Assembly: GCF_001602525.1 (NCBI RefSeq)
Contig: NZ_LSYT01000001.1
Location: 558,001-622,000, forward strand
Length of the DNA: 64,000 nt
Direction of reading: 5' to 3'
Source: Flavobacterium chilense
GTDB lineage: Bacteria > Bacteroidota > Bacteroidia > Flavobacteriales > Flavobacteriaceae
Shown here: positions 7,337-16,140 of the stretch, piece by piece
Layout: each line of letters opens with the position of its first letter
How positions within the stretch are numbered: the stretch's first letter is position 1
Program-made: the position numbers and the translations under genes
The notes under the pieces: model-generated
The model's database searches: none
What the model was told of the DNA's origin: nothing
The model's input: only the letters and a program-made list of their open reading frames with translations

Positions 7337-9502
7337 ATGATCAGTATTACCGAAAAAACATTACAAGACTTACAATTTCCAACAGTGCTCGAAACAATTT
7401 CAGCTGGTTGCAATACCGACATTGGAAAAGAAAAAGCTTTACAAATAACCCCATTTAGAGACAAAGAAACTTTGATGCAGGCTTTAATGCAAACATCAGA
7501 GTATGTTTCTTCTTTTCAGAATAATAATGCGATTCCAAATCATGGATTTGATGCCATAACACATGAAATTAAGTTTTTAGCCATCGAAGACAGTTTTCTG
7601 GAAGTAGGAAGTTTTAGAAAAATTGCAACGCTTTCCTCTACGACAAATGTACTACTTACATTCTTAAAAAAATTTGATGATTATTATCCCAACTTAAATG
7701 CCAGAGCATCAAGAGTAGAATTAACAAAAGAGATTATTACTTTAATCGATGCAATTGTAGACAAATACGGAGAAATAAAAGACAACGCCTCTCCTGCTCT
7801 TTTAAGCATTCGCCAGAATATGAATTTGGTTCGAGGTAAAGTAAACCAAAGTTTTGGTGTGGCTCTAACTCAATATAATGGATTAGGATATTTAGATGAT
7901 ATTAAAGAAAGTTTTGTTCAAAACCGACGTGTTTTGGCTGTTCTTGCTATGTATCGTCGTAAAGTAAAAGGTTCTATTTTAGGAAGTTCCAAAACCGGAA
8001 GCATCGCTTATATCGAACCTGAAGCTACTTTAAAATATTCAAGAGAATTAGCAAATCTTGAGTACGAAGAAAAAGAGGAAATCACGAGAATTCTAAAACA
8101 ATTGTCAAATGCAATCCGACCATTTTTGCCTTTGTTAATTGAATATCAAGACTTTTTAAGCGATATTGATGTTGTTGCCGGGAAAGCAAAATATGCTAAC
8201 CGCATCAACGGAATACTCCCAACCATTACTGAAGAAAGAAGATTATTTTTCAGAGAAGCGTATCACCCTATTTTATACCTGAACAACAAACAAAAAAATG
8301 AAGTTACGCATCCACAGACCATTGAACTAAAACAGGAAAATAGAATTATTGTAATTTCCGGACCAAATGCCGGAGGTAAAACAATTTCCTTAAAAACAGT
8401 TGGGTTGTTACAATTGATGCTGCAATCCGGCATCCTGATTCCGGTTCACGAACGCAGTGAAACATTTTTATTCGATAGAATCCTGACTGATATCGGAGAC
8501 AATCAATCCATTGAAAATCATCTAAGTACATACAGTTACCGATTAAAAAACATGAATTATTTCCTAAAGAAATGTAACAAGAAAACCATGTTTTTGATTG
8601 ATGAATTTGGTACAGGTTCTGATCCTGAATTAGGTGGAGCTCTGGCAGAAATTTTCCTTGAAGAGTTTTATCACCGCGAAGCATTCGGAATTATTACAAC
8701 ACATTATTCTAATTTAAAAATTCTTGCCAACGAACTTCCATATGCTACAAATGCGAATATGATGTTTGATGAAAAGTCCTTAGAGCCAATGTACAAACTA
8801 GCATTAGGACAAGCCGGAAGTTCTTTTACATTTGAAGTTGCTCAAAAAAATGGTATTCCGTTTGGATTGATAAATCGCGCTAAAAAGAAAATCGAAGTAG
8901 GCAAAGTTCGTTTTGATAAAACTATTGCAACGCTTCAAAAAGAAAGATCAAAACTGGAAAAAACTTCTTTAAATTTAAAAGAAGAAGAAACCCGCGCGCG
9001 AGAGGAAAGTAAAAAGATGGAAAACATCAATACGAGAATCCAGCAAAAATTAGAAAGCTATCAGGAATTATACGACAGCAACCAGAAGATTATATATATA
9101 GGACAAAAAATTGATGATATTGCAGAGAAATATTTCAACAACAAAAATAAAAAAGAGCTTATTGGGGAATTTTTGAAAATTGTTGAAATCGAAAATTCAA
9201 AACGTAAAAAAGCAACTCCAAAGGAAACTAAAGCCATAACCGAAAAGAAAAAAGAAGTTATTGCCGAAGTACAAGTAAAAGTTGAAGAAATCCGAAAAGA
9301 GAAAAAAGAAAAGAAACTCAAACCTGTTATCGAAAAACCAAAACCAATTTTAAAAGTTGGTGACAGAGTCAGAATGCTTGATGGAAGATCCGTTGGAAGT
9401 ATCGACTCGATCGAAAAAAATAAGGCAACAGTAAATTATGGGATTTTTACTTCGAAAGTAAGCTTAGATGAATTAGAGTTAGTTGAAGCTGTTAAGAAGT
9501 AA
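7337..9502 (+). CDS. mutS2: MutS2 family ATPase lacking the Smr domain
   Basis: A MutS-family ATPase connected in other bacteria with suppression of recombination and with rescue of collided ribosomes. There is no mismatch-recognition domain. Core and lever domains occupy about residues 1-320, and the ABC-type ATPase has Walker A G-P-N-A-G-G-K-T near 342-349, Walker B F-L-I-D-E-F-G-T-G-S-D near 419, then a long charged coiled coil (about 520-650). The protein ends after a KOW/SH3-like segment (V-G-D-R-V-R-M) at residue 721. The nuclease-like C-terminal Smr domain of canonical MutS2 is absent, and the coiled coil is very Lys/Glu-rich. Confidence 0.9.
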   Translation: MISITEKTLQDLQFPTVLETISAGCNTDIGKEKALQITPFRDKETLMQALMQTSEYVSSFQNNNAIPNHGFDAITHEIKFLAIEDSFLEVGSFRKIATLSSTTNVLLTFLKKFDDYYPNLNARASRVELTKEIITLIDAIVDKYGEIKDNASPALLSIRQNMNLVRGKVNQSFGVALTQYNGLGYLDDIKESFVQNRRVLAVLAMYRRKVKGSILGSSKTGSIAYIEPEATLKYSRELANLEYEEKEEITRILKQLSNAIRPFLPLLIEYQDFLSDIDVVAGKAKYANRINGILPTITEERRLFFREAYHPILYLNNKQKNEVTHPQTIELKQENRIIVISGPNAGGKTISLKTVGLLQLMLQSGILIPVHERSETFLFDRILTDIGDNQSIENHLSTYSYRLKNMNYFLKKCNKKTMFLIDEFGTGSDPELGGALAEIFLEEFYHREAFGIITTHYSNLKILANELPYATNANMMFDEKSLEPMYKLALGQAGSSFTFEVAQKNGIPFGLINRAKKKIEVGKVRFDKTIATLQKERSKLEKTSLNLKEEETRAREESKKMENINTRIQQKLESYQELYDSNQKIIYIGQKIDDIAEKYFNNKNKKELIGEFLKIVEIENSKRKKATPKETKAITEKKKEVIAEVQVKVEEIRKEKKEKKLKPVIEKPKPILKVGDRVRMLDGRSVGSIDSIEKNKATVNYGIFTSKVSLDELELVEAVKK

Positions 9503-9813
9503 GTTTTCAATCTCAGTGTAATCTTCAATTATAAAAAAGCTTAAATTTCATCGAAAATTAAAATAAAGCGATTTGAACGAATATTTTCAAAAAGACAATT
9601 AAGAAGATAGAAAATTTTCAAAAATCAATTTTAAACGATTTATGAAAGCCGATTTTGATTTATAAAAATTATAGAATTTTCTATTTTAATAAATTATACT
9701 TATTAAGATAGCTATTTCATTTTTGCCATTCGGACAAATTAGAAATGACAAAATAAAATGAGCTTTGTCAAAAGTTTCAAACTTTGACAAAGCTCTCATA
9801 AAAAACTACTGAA
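9503..9813. other. Intergenic region mutS2 - DCC gene with palindromes
   Basis: 311 bp with no credible gene. It holds a degenerate copy (9721-9753) of the TGTCATTTC/GAAATGACA repeat found intact at 10285-10315, and a 36-nt near-perfect palindrome at 9760-9795. The first part is plain A+T-rich sequence with no clear terminator. Confidence 0.6.
9760..9795. repeat. 36-nt near-perfect palindrome before the DCC gene
   Basis: Arms GAGCTTTGTCAAA and TTTGACAAAGCTC enclose a short AGTTTCAAAC centre. It ends 18 nt before the ATG of the next gene, so it may be a terminator for mutS2 read-through, a 5'-leader hairpin, or an operator. Confidence 0.6.
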
Positions 9814-10227
9814 ATGCAAGACTTACCAAAGAATAAAAAAATCATCCTCTTTGATGGAGTTTGCAATTTATGCAGCAACGCGGTTCAGTTTATTATAAAA
9901 CACGATAAAAAAGATACTTTTAGATTTGTCGCATTGCAGTCAGAATTAGGAATTTCAATATGTAAACATTTAGGAATTAGTTTTTCTAAAATGGATAGTA
10001 TTATTTTGTATAATCCTGGAACGGCTTATTTTTACAAATCATCGGCAATAATCGAAATCGCTAAAAACTTTGGCGGTTTATGGAAACTAACATCCATTTT
10101 TAGAATCGTCCCAATTTTCATCAGTGACAGAATTTATGATTATGTTGCAAAAAACAGATACAATTGGTATGGCAAAAAAGAAAGCTGTATGATCCCGACT
10201 CCGGAATTGAAAGAGAAGTTTCTTTAG
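9814..10227 (+). CDS. Thiol-disulfide oxidoreductase DCC family protein (DUF393)
   Basis: A 137-residue member of the DCC/DUF393 family, named from its D-x-x-C-x-x-C motif, seen here as F-D-G-V-C-N-L-C (Cys17, Cys20) close to the N-terminus. The following F-I-I-K-H-D and F-V-A-L-Q-S segments, and the late Y-D-Y-V-A-K-N-R-Y motif, also match the family. The two cysteines suggest a thioredoxin-like redox role, but the physiological substrate is unknown. No signal peptide. It is a single gene between two hairpins. Confidence 0.88.
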   Translation: MQDLPKNKKIILFDGVCNLCSNAVQFIIKHDKKDTFRFVALQSELGISICKHLGISFSKMDSIILYNPGTAYFYKSSAIIEIAKNFGGLWKLTSIFRIVPIFISDRIYDYVAKNRYNWYGKKESCMIPTPELKEKFL

Positions 10228-10284
10228 AGATTACCTACTGACTTTACTGATCAAACAGATTTACACAAATATTTTATTCTCATT

Positions 10285-10315
10285 TTTGTCATTTCGACGA
10301 AGGAGAAATGACAAA
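10285..10315. repeat. REP-like inverted repeat (TGTCATTTC...GAAATGACA)
   Basis: TTTGTCATTTC (10285-10295) and GAAATGACAAA (10305-10315) frame a GACGAAGGA centre. A degenerate copy lies at 9721-9753, and the 52-bp tandem unit at 33552 shares the GTCAT and CGAAG words. Confidence 0.6.
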
Positions 10316-10340
10316 CAAAGCAGAAAAACCTAATAAAAGT

Positions 10341-10380
10341 AAAAATCCCAAATTCGCAATAATAGGAATTTGGGATTTTT
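10341..10380. terminator. Terminator downstream of ettA (bidirectional)
   Basis: 15-nt arms AAAAATCCCAAATTC and GAATTTGGGATTTTT around a 10-nt loop, with T-runs on both strands, between the convergent DCC gene and ettA. Confidence 0.85.
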
Positions 10381-10401
10381 TATTTGAAATTCATCAAAAA
10401 A

Positions 10402-12093
10402 TTATCTGATCAATTTTCTGTATTTCAATCGTTTTGGAGTTAAGTCACCACCAAGACGTTTCTTTTTGTTTTCTTCATAATCTGAGAAACTTCCTTCGAA
10501 GAAATATACTTCAGAATCTCCTTCAAAAGCTAAGATGTGAGTACAAATTCTATCTAAGAACCATCTGTCGTGCGAAATAATTACAGCACAACCAGCAAAA
10601 TTCTCTAAACCTTCCTCTAATGCACGAAGTGTATTTACATCCAGGTCATTCGTAGGCTCATCCAGTAAAAGTACGTTTCCTTCTTCTTTCAAAGTCATCG
10701 CTAAGTGCAAACGGTTACGCTCTCCACCAGATAACATGGATACTTTTTTGTTTTGCTCACCACCTCCAAAATTGAAACGAGATAAATAAGCTCTTGAGTT
10801 AACCTGCTTTCCACCCATCATAACTAATTCCTGACCATCGGCAAAGTTTTCCCAAATAGATTTATTTGGATCAATATTAGAGTGTGACTGATCTACATAA
10901 GCGATTTTTACCGTTTCTCCAACTGAAAATTCTCCGCTATCAGTAGCTTGCTCTCCCATAATCATTTTGAAAATAGTAGATTTACCAGCACCGTTTGGTC
11001 CGATAATTCCAACAATACCAGCTTGTGGCAAAGTAAAGTTCAAATTATCATATAATAATTTATCTCCAAAAGCTTTGGCAACATTTTTTGCTTCGATAAC
11101 ATTAGTCCCTAAACGTGGACCATTTGGAATGTAGATTTCCAGGTTTTCATCCAGTTGTTTTTGGTCTTCGTTTAATAATTTATCGTAATTCTGTAAACGC
11201 GCTTTTTGTTTGGTTTGACGTCCTTTTGCTCCCTGACGAACCCATTCTAACTCACGCTCTAAAGTTTTTCTACGTTTTGAAGCTACTTTTTCTTCCTGAG
11301 CCATACGGTTTGATTTTTGATCTAACCAAGAAGAATAGTTTCCTTTCCATGGAATACCTTCTCCTCTATCCAACTCTAAAATCCAACCTGCAACGTTATC
11401 AAGGAAGTATCTATCGTGTGTTACAGCAATTACAGTTCCTGAATATTGTGCTAAATGCTGTTCTAACCAAAGTACAGATTCAGCATCAAGGTGGTTGGTA
11501 GGCTCATCCAAAAGTAACACATCTGGCTGTTGCAACAACAAACGGCATAAAGCTACACGACGACGCTCACCTCCAGAAAGGTTTTTAATAGGTGTATCTC
11601 CTTCTGGTGTACGCAATGCATCCATTGCAATTTCTAATTTGGTATCGATTTCCCAAGCACCAAGAGCATCAATTTTGTCTTGCAAAGCTGCCTGACGGTC
11701 CATCAATTTATCCATTTTATCTGGATCTGAGTAATTTTCTTCAAGACCAAATAAATCATTTATCTGATTGTATTCTTCTAAAACTGCCATAGTTTCTGCA
11801 GCTCCTTCACGAACAATTTCGATTACCGTTTTAGAATCATCAAGAATTGGTTCCTGCTCTAAGTAACCTACAGTATAACCAGGTTGAAAAACAACATCTC
11901 CCTGATAGTTTTTATCAACTCCTGCAATAATTTTTAAAAGTGAAGATTTTCCAGAACCATTAAGACCTAAAATACCAATTTTAGCTCCGTAAAAGAAACT
12001 TAAATAAATATTCTTAAGTACCGGTTTGTCTGCTCCCTGATAGGTTTTACTCAATTTTTGCATTGAGAAAATTACTTTCTTATCGTCTGACAT
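10402..12093 (-). CDS. ettA: EttA, energy-dependent translational throttle (ABC-F ATPase)
   Basis: An ABC-F protein that binds the ribosomal E site and gates the first elongation steps according to ATP level. The 563 residues contain two ABC domains: Walker A G-L-N-G-S-G-K-S-S near 43 and G-P-N-G-A-G-K-S-T near 363, with signature motifs L-S-G-G-E-R-R-R and L-S-G-G-E-R-N-R and Walker B L-L-L-D-E-P-T-N. The P-site interaction motif region between them is Arg/Lys-rich (R-R-K-T-L-E-R-E-L). There is no membrane segment, which separates it from transporters. Length and dual signature fit EttA rather than Uup or YheS. Confidence 0.94.
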   Translation of the reverse strand: MSDDKKVIFSMQKLSKTYQGADKPVLKNIYLSFFYGAKIGILGLNGSGKSSLLKIIAGVDKNYQGDVVFQPGYTVGYLEQEPILDDSKTVIEIVREGAAETMAVLEEYNQINDLFGLEENYSDPDKMDKLMDRQAALQDKIDALGAWEIDTKLEIAMDALRTPEGDTPIKNLSGGERRRVALCRLLLQQPDVLLLDEPTNHLDAESVLWLEQHLAQYSGTVIAVTHDRYFLDNVAGWILELDRGEGIPWKGNYSSWLDQKSNRMAQEEKVASKRRKTLERELEWVRQGAKGRQTKQKARLQNYDKLLNEDQKQLDENLEIYIPNGPRLGTNVIEAKNVAKAFGDKLLYDNLNFTLPQAGIVGIIGPNGAGKSTIFKMIMGEQATDSGEFSVGETVKIAYVDQSHSNIDPNKSIWENFADGQELVMMGGKQVNSRAYLSRFNFGGGEQNKKVSMLSGGERNRLHLAMTLKEEGNVLLLDEPTNDLDVNTLRALEEGLENFAGCAVIISHDRWFLDRICTHILAFEGDSEVYFFEGSFSDYEENKKKRLGGDLTPKRLKYRKLIR

Positions 12094-12172
12094 TCTATTT
12101 ATTTTTAAATTTTAATTAATTCTTTTTTATTGAATTTGTAGCAATTTATCCTTGCTATCGATATTGAAAAGA

Positions 12173-12355
12173 TTAAACTCTACCTTTCAAAGCATTAAAA
12201 ACCCAGGCATTAGCAATAAAACCAACACCAGTCGCCGCAAATCCCCAGCCTGAAACATCTCTGTATCTAAAAGCACCAAGACCTATAAGCAACAATCCCA
12301 TAAGTACCATTATAAAAGTAGCCCATCCTAGAATGGTATTTTTATTCATTCCCAT
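12173..12355 (-). CDS. Small two-helix membrane protein (CAL67264-like)
   Basis: A 60-residue protein with two predicted transmembrane helices (about 8-28 and 36-55) joined by a short polar loop with R-Y-R-D-V-S. I recognise it as a small conserved Flavobacteriia membrane protein of the kind named after CAL67264; the function is unknown. It lies between holA and ettA, all on the minus strand and possibly co-transcribed. Start ATG at 12355; the alternative M three codons in (M-N-K-N) is also possible. Confidence 0.7.
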   Translation of the reverse strand: MGMNKNTILGWATFIMVLMGLLLIGLGAFRYRDVSGWGFAATGVGFIANAWVFNALKGRV

Positions 12356-12422
12356 AACTGTGTAATTATTATTTTTAAGTAGTAAATTTTTCAGAAAGGC
12401 AAATATCGTGAATTTTCGTGGC

Positions 12423-13427
12423 TTAATTAAATATTTTATACAGCATTTCTTTTAACAAATCTGACTGTGGTAAAGCATTGGCTCCAACACCCTTACTTTT
12501 AACATCAATATCACGCAAAGCACCCACAATCTGACTAACTTTCCGCATTGGATAATTTTTTACAGCCAGATCGTATTCTTTTAAAAAATAAGGATTTACC
12601 CCAATTGCAGCTGCTACATTCTTTGGATTTTTATCTTTAAGTCCGTGGTATTTTAAAAGCTGAACAAAAAAGCCAAACACCAATCCAGTTGTCATTACCA
12701 AAGGGTATTCTTTAGGATTATGAGCAAAATTTTCAGCAATTTTATAAGCTTTAAGCTGATTGCGTTCTCCAATAGCTTTTCGGAGTTCAAAAACATTATA
12801 ATCTTTACTAAAGCCAATATTTTCCTCAATATGTTGTGGCGTTATCATGGTTCCCTGAGGCAAAATAATTTGTAGTTTCTCCAGTTCATTATTGATCTTA
12901 CTCAAATCTGTACCCAAAAATTCTACCAGCATCGCATTTGCTTTAGGATCAATTGTGTATTTTTTCCCCGCTAGAACGCGTTTTATCCAATCTCCAACCT
13001 GATTTTCGTAAAGTTTTTTGCTTTCATATACAACACCTTTTTGAGCCAAAAGCTTAGTAACTTTTTTACGTTTATCCAGTGTTTTGTATTTATAACAAAA
13101 CACCAGAACTGTAGTTTCCATAGGACTATTAACGTAGGATTCAATTTTATCAATTGTTCGGGACAAATCCTGCGCTTCTTTCACGATAACAACCTGACGG
13201 TCAGCCATCATAGGATAGCGCTTGGCCGTTGAAACGATATCTTCTACAGAAACATCTCTTCCATATAAAACCGTCTGGTTAAATCCTTTTTCTTCTTCTG
13301 CCAGTACATTTTGCTCAATATACTCTGACAATTTATCTATATAATAAGGTTCTTCCCCCATTAAAAAGTAAATTGGCTTTATATCTCCCGCTTTTATATC
13401 GTTAACAATTTTTACAACTTCGTCCAT
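12423..13427 (-). CDS. holA: DNA polymerase III subunit delta
   Basis: The clamp-loader delta subunit that opens the beta sliding clamp. The 334-residue protein has the N-terminal P-loop-like region without a functional Walker A (Y-F-L-M-G-E-E-P-Y-Y), the sensor-type segment L-L-V-E-F-L-G-T-D-L-S-K-I, and the C-terminal helical collar. Length and pattern match HolA. It has a textbook Bacteroidota promoter immediately upstream with only about ten nucleotides of leader. The divergent neighbour is an HsdR-N domain protein. Confidence 0.92.
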   Translation of the reverse strand: MDEVVKIVNDIKAGDIKPIYFLMGEEPYYIDKLSEYIEQNVLAEEEKGFNQTVLYGRDVSVEDIVSTAKRYPMMADRQVVIVKEAQDLSRTIDKIESYVNSPMETTVLVFCYKYKTLDKRKKVTKLLAQKGVVYESKKLYENQVGDWIKRVLAGKKYTIDPKANAMLVEFLGTDLSKINNELEKLQIILPQGTMITPQHIEENIGFSKDYNVFELRKAIGERNQLKAYKIAENFAHNPKEYPLVMTTGLVFGFFVQLLKYHGLKDKNPKNVAAAIGVNPYFLKEYDLAVKNYPMRKVSQIVGALRDIDVKSKGVGANALPQSDLLKEMLYKIFN

Positions 13428-13442
13428 TAAATATTCTTATTT

Positions 13443-13472
13443 CAAATCTAAGATTTCAGGCTCTACTTTCAA
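13443..13472 (-). promoter_or_regulatory. Consensus promoter of holA (TTG-N19-TAgaTTTG)
   Basis: On the minus strand TTG (13470-13472), exactly 19 bp, then TAGATTTG (13443-13450). Perfect spacing for the Bacteroidota primary sigma factor; the ATG follows 15 nt downstream. Confidence 0.85.
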
Positions 13473-13492
13473 TTAACTTGAAATTTTAAACT

Positions 13493-13521
13493 TTGAAACC
13501 TGAAACTATTTTATATTTTTG
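13493..13521 (+). promoter_or_regulatory. Promoter of the HsdR-N gene (TTG-N18-TAttTTTG)
   Basis: TTG at 13493-13495, 18-bp spacer, TATTTTTG at 13514-13521, followed by C. The ATG lies 4 nt after the box, so transcripts must be nearly leaderless. The TTG is the -33 element, not a start codon. Confidence 0.75.
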
Positions 13522-13525
13522 CGCT

Positions 13526-13972
13526 ATGCAGCAATTAAACTTCCCCTCATATACTTTCCGATTCAAAAATAGCGAAAATAAAGTGTCTATTTTTGATGAA
13601 ATCAGGAAAAAATTTATAATTCTTACTCCTGAAGAATGGGTTCGTCAGCATGTTGTTCAGTATTTAATGATTGAAAAAAAATACCCAAAATCGTTAATCA
13701 ATGTTGAGAAAGTTTTAAAAGTCAACGGATTGCGAAAAAGATACGATGTTGTAGTCTTTAATTCTGATGGTTCTATACATATATTGGTAGAGTGTAAAGC
13801 ACCCGAAGTTAAAATCTCTCAGGCAACTTTTGATCAAATTGCCCGTTATAATATGACAATGCAGGCACGGTTTTTGAATGTGACAAACGGACTGAATCAT
13901 TTTTATTGTCAAATGGATTTTGAAAATGAAAAATATCAGTTTTTAAGAGGCTTGCCTAATTATAACGAATAA
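13526..13972 (+). CDS. Solitary type I restriction HsdR N-terminal domain protein
   Basis: A 148-residue protein equal to the nuclease-like N-terminal domain of HsdR. Recognisable parts are T-P-E-E-W-V-R-Q-H, Y-D-V-V-V-F-N (Asp of the PD-(D/E)xK core) and L-V-E-C-K-A-P (the E-x-K half). Residues of the PD-(D/E)xK site look intact, so it may bind or cut nucleic acid. No HsdM, HsdS or helicase portion exists nearby, so it is not an operating type I restriction system. The short form is common as a stand-alone gene in Bacteroidota beside holA. Confidence 0.85.
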   Translation: MQQLNFPSYTFRFKNSENKVSIFDEIRKKFIILTPEEWVRQHVVQYLMIEKKYPKSLINVEKVLKVNGLRKRYDVVVFNSDGSIHILVECKAPEVKISQATFDQIARYNMTMQARFLNVTNGLNHFYCQMDFENEKYQFLRGLPNYNE

Positions 13973-14001
13973 AAGAATATTAAAATAAATAAAAATTACT
14001 T

Positions 14002-15021
14002 TTGGATAAAATTGCTGTTGTTATTTTAAATTGGAACGGAGTAAAATTGTTAGAGCAATTTTTACCCTCTGTTGTTCAATTTTCTGATGAAGCTACTATA
14101 TATGTTGCTGACAATGCATCGACAGATGATTCTATAAATTTCGTCAGGCAAAATTTCCCTACTATCAAAATAGTACAAAATAGCGGTAATCATGGCTTTG
14201 CTAAAGGTTATAACGATGCTTTGAAACACATTGATGCTGAAATTTATGCATTAGTAAATTCAGATATTGAAGTAACTGAGAATTGGCTTAAACCAATTAT
14301 TGAAACTTTGGAGACCGAAAAGCAAACTGCTATTATCCAGCCTAAAATTCTTGATTTTAAAAACAAAGAATACTTTGAATATGCAGGTGCTGCAGGTGGG
14401 TTTATTGATAAATATGGTTTTCCTTATTGTCGTGGACGAATTTTTGATACTATTGAAAAAGACAATGGTCAATACAATGATAACTGTGAATTATTCTGGG
14501 CATCAGGAGCATGTTTTTTTATTAGAAGCGGCGTATACCATGAATTAAAAGGTTTTGATGAAAGCTTTTTTGCTCATCAGGAGGAAATTGATTTATGCTG
14601 GCGTGCAGCAAATGAAGGTCATATTATTAAATATGTATCTCAATCTGTTGTTTATCATGTTGGAGGAGCGACTTTACAACAAGGAAATCCCAAAAAGACC
14701 TATTTAAATTTTAGAAATTCATTATTAATGCTTGTCAAAAATTTACCTAAAAAGGGCTTGTTTTTTGTGATATTCTTTCGAATGATTTTAGATGGTATTG
14801 CCGGTATCCGTTTTCTTACACAGGGAAAATTTCAACATACTTTTGCCATTTTGAAAGCACATTTTTCATTTTATTGTATATCTTTAAAGTATCTTCGGGA
14901 GCGAAAAGATTTTCAACTACAGCAATACTATACGGTTAAAAGCATCGTTTTCCTATATTACATAAAGAAACAGACCGTATTTAAAGAAATCTTTAACAGT
15001 AATCAAAATATTAAGAACTAA
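14002..15021 (+). CDS. Glycosyltransferase family 2
   Basis: Predicted inverting sugar transferase (339 residues) with a GT-A fold: V-V-I-L-N-W-N-G at the N-terminus, nucleotide-binding A-D-N-A-S-T, the DxD-like motif N-S-D-I-E-V, and the acceptor-side motif W-x-S-G-A-C-F-F-I-R followed by D-E-S-F-F-A-H-Q-E-E-I-D-L-C-W-R. A hydrophobic stretch near residues 248-270 probably tethers it to the inner membrane. It resembles rhamnosyl-type GT2 enzymes of polysaccharide assembly. The start is TTG at 14002; no ATG is available nearby. It follows the HsdR-N gene by 29 nt. Confidence 0.88.
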   Translation: MDKIAVVILNWNGVKLLEQFLPSVVQFSDEATIYVADNASTDDSINFVRQNFPTIKIVQNSGNHGFAKGYNDALKHIDAEIYALVNSDIEVTENWLKPIIETLETEKQTAIIQPKILDFKNKEYFEYAGAAGGFIDKYGFPYCRGRIFDTIEKDNGQYNDNCELFWASGACFFIRSGVYHELKGFDESFFAHQEEIDLCWRAANEGHIIKYVSQSVVYHVGGATLQQGNPKKTYLNFRNSLLMLVKNLPKKGLFFVIFFRMILDGIAGIRFLTQGKFQHTFAILKAHFSFYCISLKYLRERKDFQLQQYYTVKSIVFLYYIKKQTVFKEIFNSNQNIKN

Positions 15022-15055
15022 ATTTGTAATCAACGTTTAATTAAATATAATACCT

Positions 15056-15889
15056 ATGAGAAAAATAGTAATCGCACTATCAGTATTAATGGCCTTAACT
15101 TCGTGTGTATCGAAAAAACAATACGCAGCATTAGAAGCTAAGAACAAAGAAACCCAAGATTTATTAAATTCTTGCACAGTAAAACTAAATACATGTTTAG
15201 AGGAAAAAGCAGGATTAGCTGCTACAGCTGAGAGCTATAAACAACATAATCAAGATTTAATAAGTACTTCAAAAGATTTAACAGTTTTAACTACTAAAGG
15301 TGCTGAAAACCTTGAAAAATCTTTAGAAAGTTTAAAAGAAAAAGATTTAAAAATCTCAAGACTTCAAGATGCACTTACTAAAAAAGACAGTGTAACATTA
15401 GCATTAGTTACAAGCTTGAAAGGTGCAGTTGGAATCAATGATCCGGATATCGAAATCAATGTAGAAAAAGGAGTTGTATTCATTTCTATCGCAGATAAAT
15501 TATTATTTAAAAGCGGTAGCTACGATGTAAGTGATAAAGCAAAAGGTGTTTTGGCTAAAGTTGCAAAAGTAGTAAACGACAAACCTGATTTCGAATGTAT
15601 GGTTGAAGGACACACTGATGATGTTCCTTACAAAAGCAACGGAGTTTTGTTAGACAACTGGGATTTAAGTGTTAAACGTTCTACTTCTATCGTACGTGTA
15701 TTAACAAACGATCTTGGTGTTAACCCTGCTAAATTAATTGCAGCTGGTAGAAGTTCATATGTACCTTTAGTTGCAAATGATACTCCGGACAATAAAGCTC
15801 GTAACAGAAGAACTCGTATTGTTGTTATGCCAAAAATCGATCAATTCTATGATATGATTGAAAAAGAAATGAAAAAACAAGCAAAATAA
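15056..15889 (+). CDS. OmpA family outer-membrane lipoprotein
   Basis: A 277-residue lipoprotein with a signal peptide ending in the lipobox L-T-S-C (Cys17), a coiled-coil stalk (about 20-120), and an OmpA/Pal-like peptidoglycan-binding domain (about 140-270). The domain has L-L-F-K-S-G-S-Y-D-V-S, the V-E-G-H-T-D-D-V-P motif that binds diaminopimelate, and the N-R-R-T-R-I-V-V-M ending. It presumably links the outer membrane to the cell wall. A clear terminator follows the gene. Confidence 0.92.
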   Translation: MRKIVIALSVLMALTSCVSKKQYAALEAKNKETQDLLNSCTVKLNTCLEEKAGLAATAESYKQHNQDLISTSKDLTVLTTKGAENLEKSLESLKEKDLKISRLQDALTKKDSVTLALVTSLKGAVGINDPDIEINVEKGVVFISIADKLLFKSGSYDVSDKAKGVLAKVAKVVNDKPDFECMVEGHTDDVPYKSNGVLLDNWDLSVKRSTSIVRVLTNDLGVNPAKLIAAGRSSYVPLVANDTPDNKARNRRTRIVVMPKIDQFYDMIEKEMKKQAK

Positions 15890-15920
15890 TTTAAAGTAAC
15901 ATACTTTGAACATACAGAAA

Positions 15921-15945
15921 AAGCAGGTCAATTGACCTGCTTTTA
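15921..15945 (+). terminator. Terminator of the OmpA-lipoprotein gene
   Basis: Perfect 10-bp stem AGCAGGTCAA / TTGACCTGCT with T-run, 30 nt after the stop codon. Confidence 0.85.
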
Positions 15946-16140
15946 TGTATCCTTAATTTTTTTAATAACCAATTAAATATAAATCAAGAATAGCATTATC
16001 TTTAAATTAACTAACTAAATTTTAACTATACTAAAGTTAGTTATTTATTTTAAACTTTTATACCCTTTCAGTTTTTTTTTACAAATACACCATGTCAAGG
16101 GTTTTACATAGAAAAGATAATTAAATTTTAAGCCTAAAAT

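Noticed and set aside
10402..12093. ABC transporter ATPase
   Set aside because: Two fused ABC domains, an Arg/Lys-rich linker and no permease indicate ABC-F (EttA).
13493..13525. TTG at 13493 as start of the HsdR-N gene
   Set aside because: It is the -33 element, and the -7 box lies inside the extension; ATG 13526 follows it.
13996..14004. TACTTTTG promoter box at the glycosyltransferase start
   Set aside because: It overlaps the TTG start codon that homologues support; probably coincidence within a co-transcribed pair.
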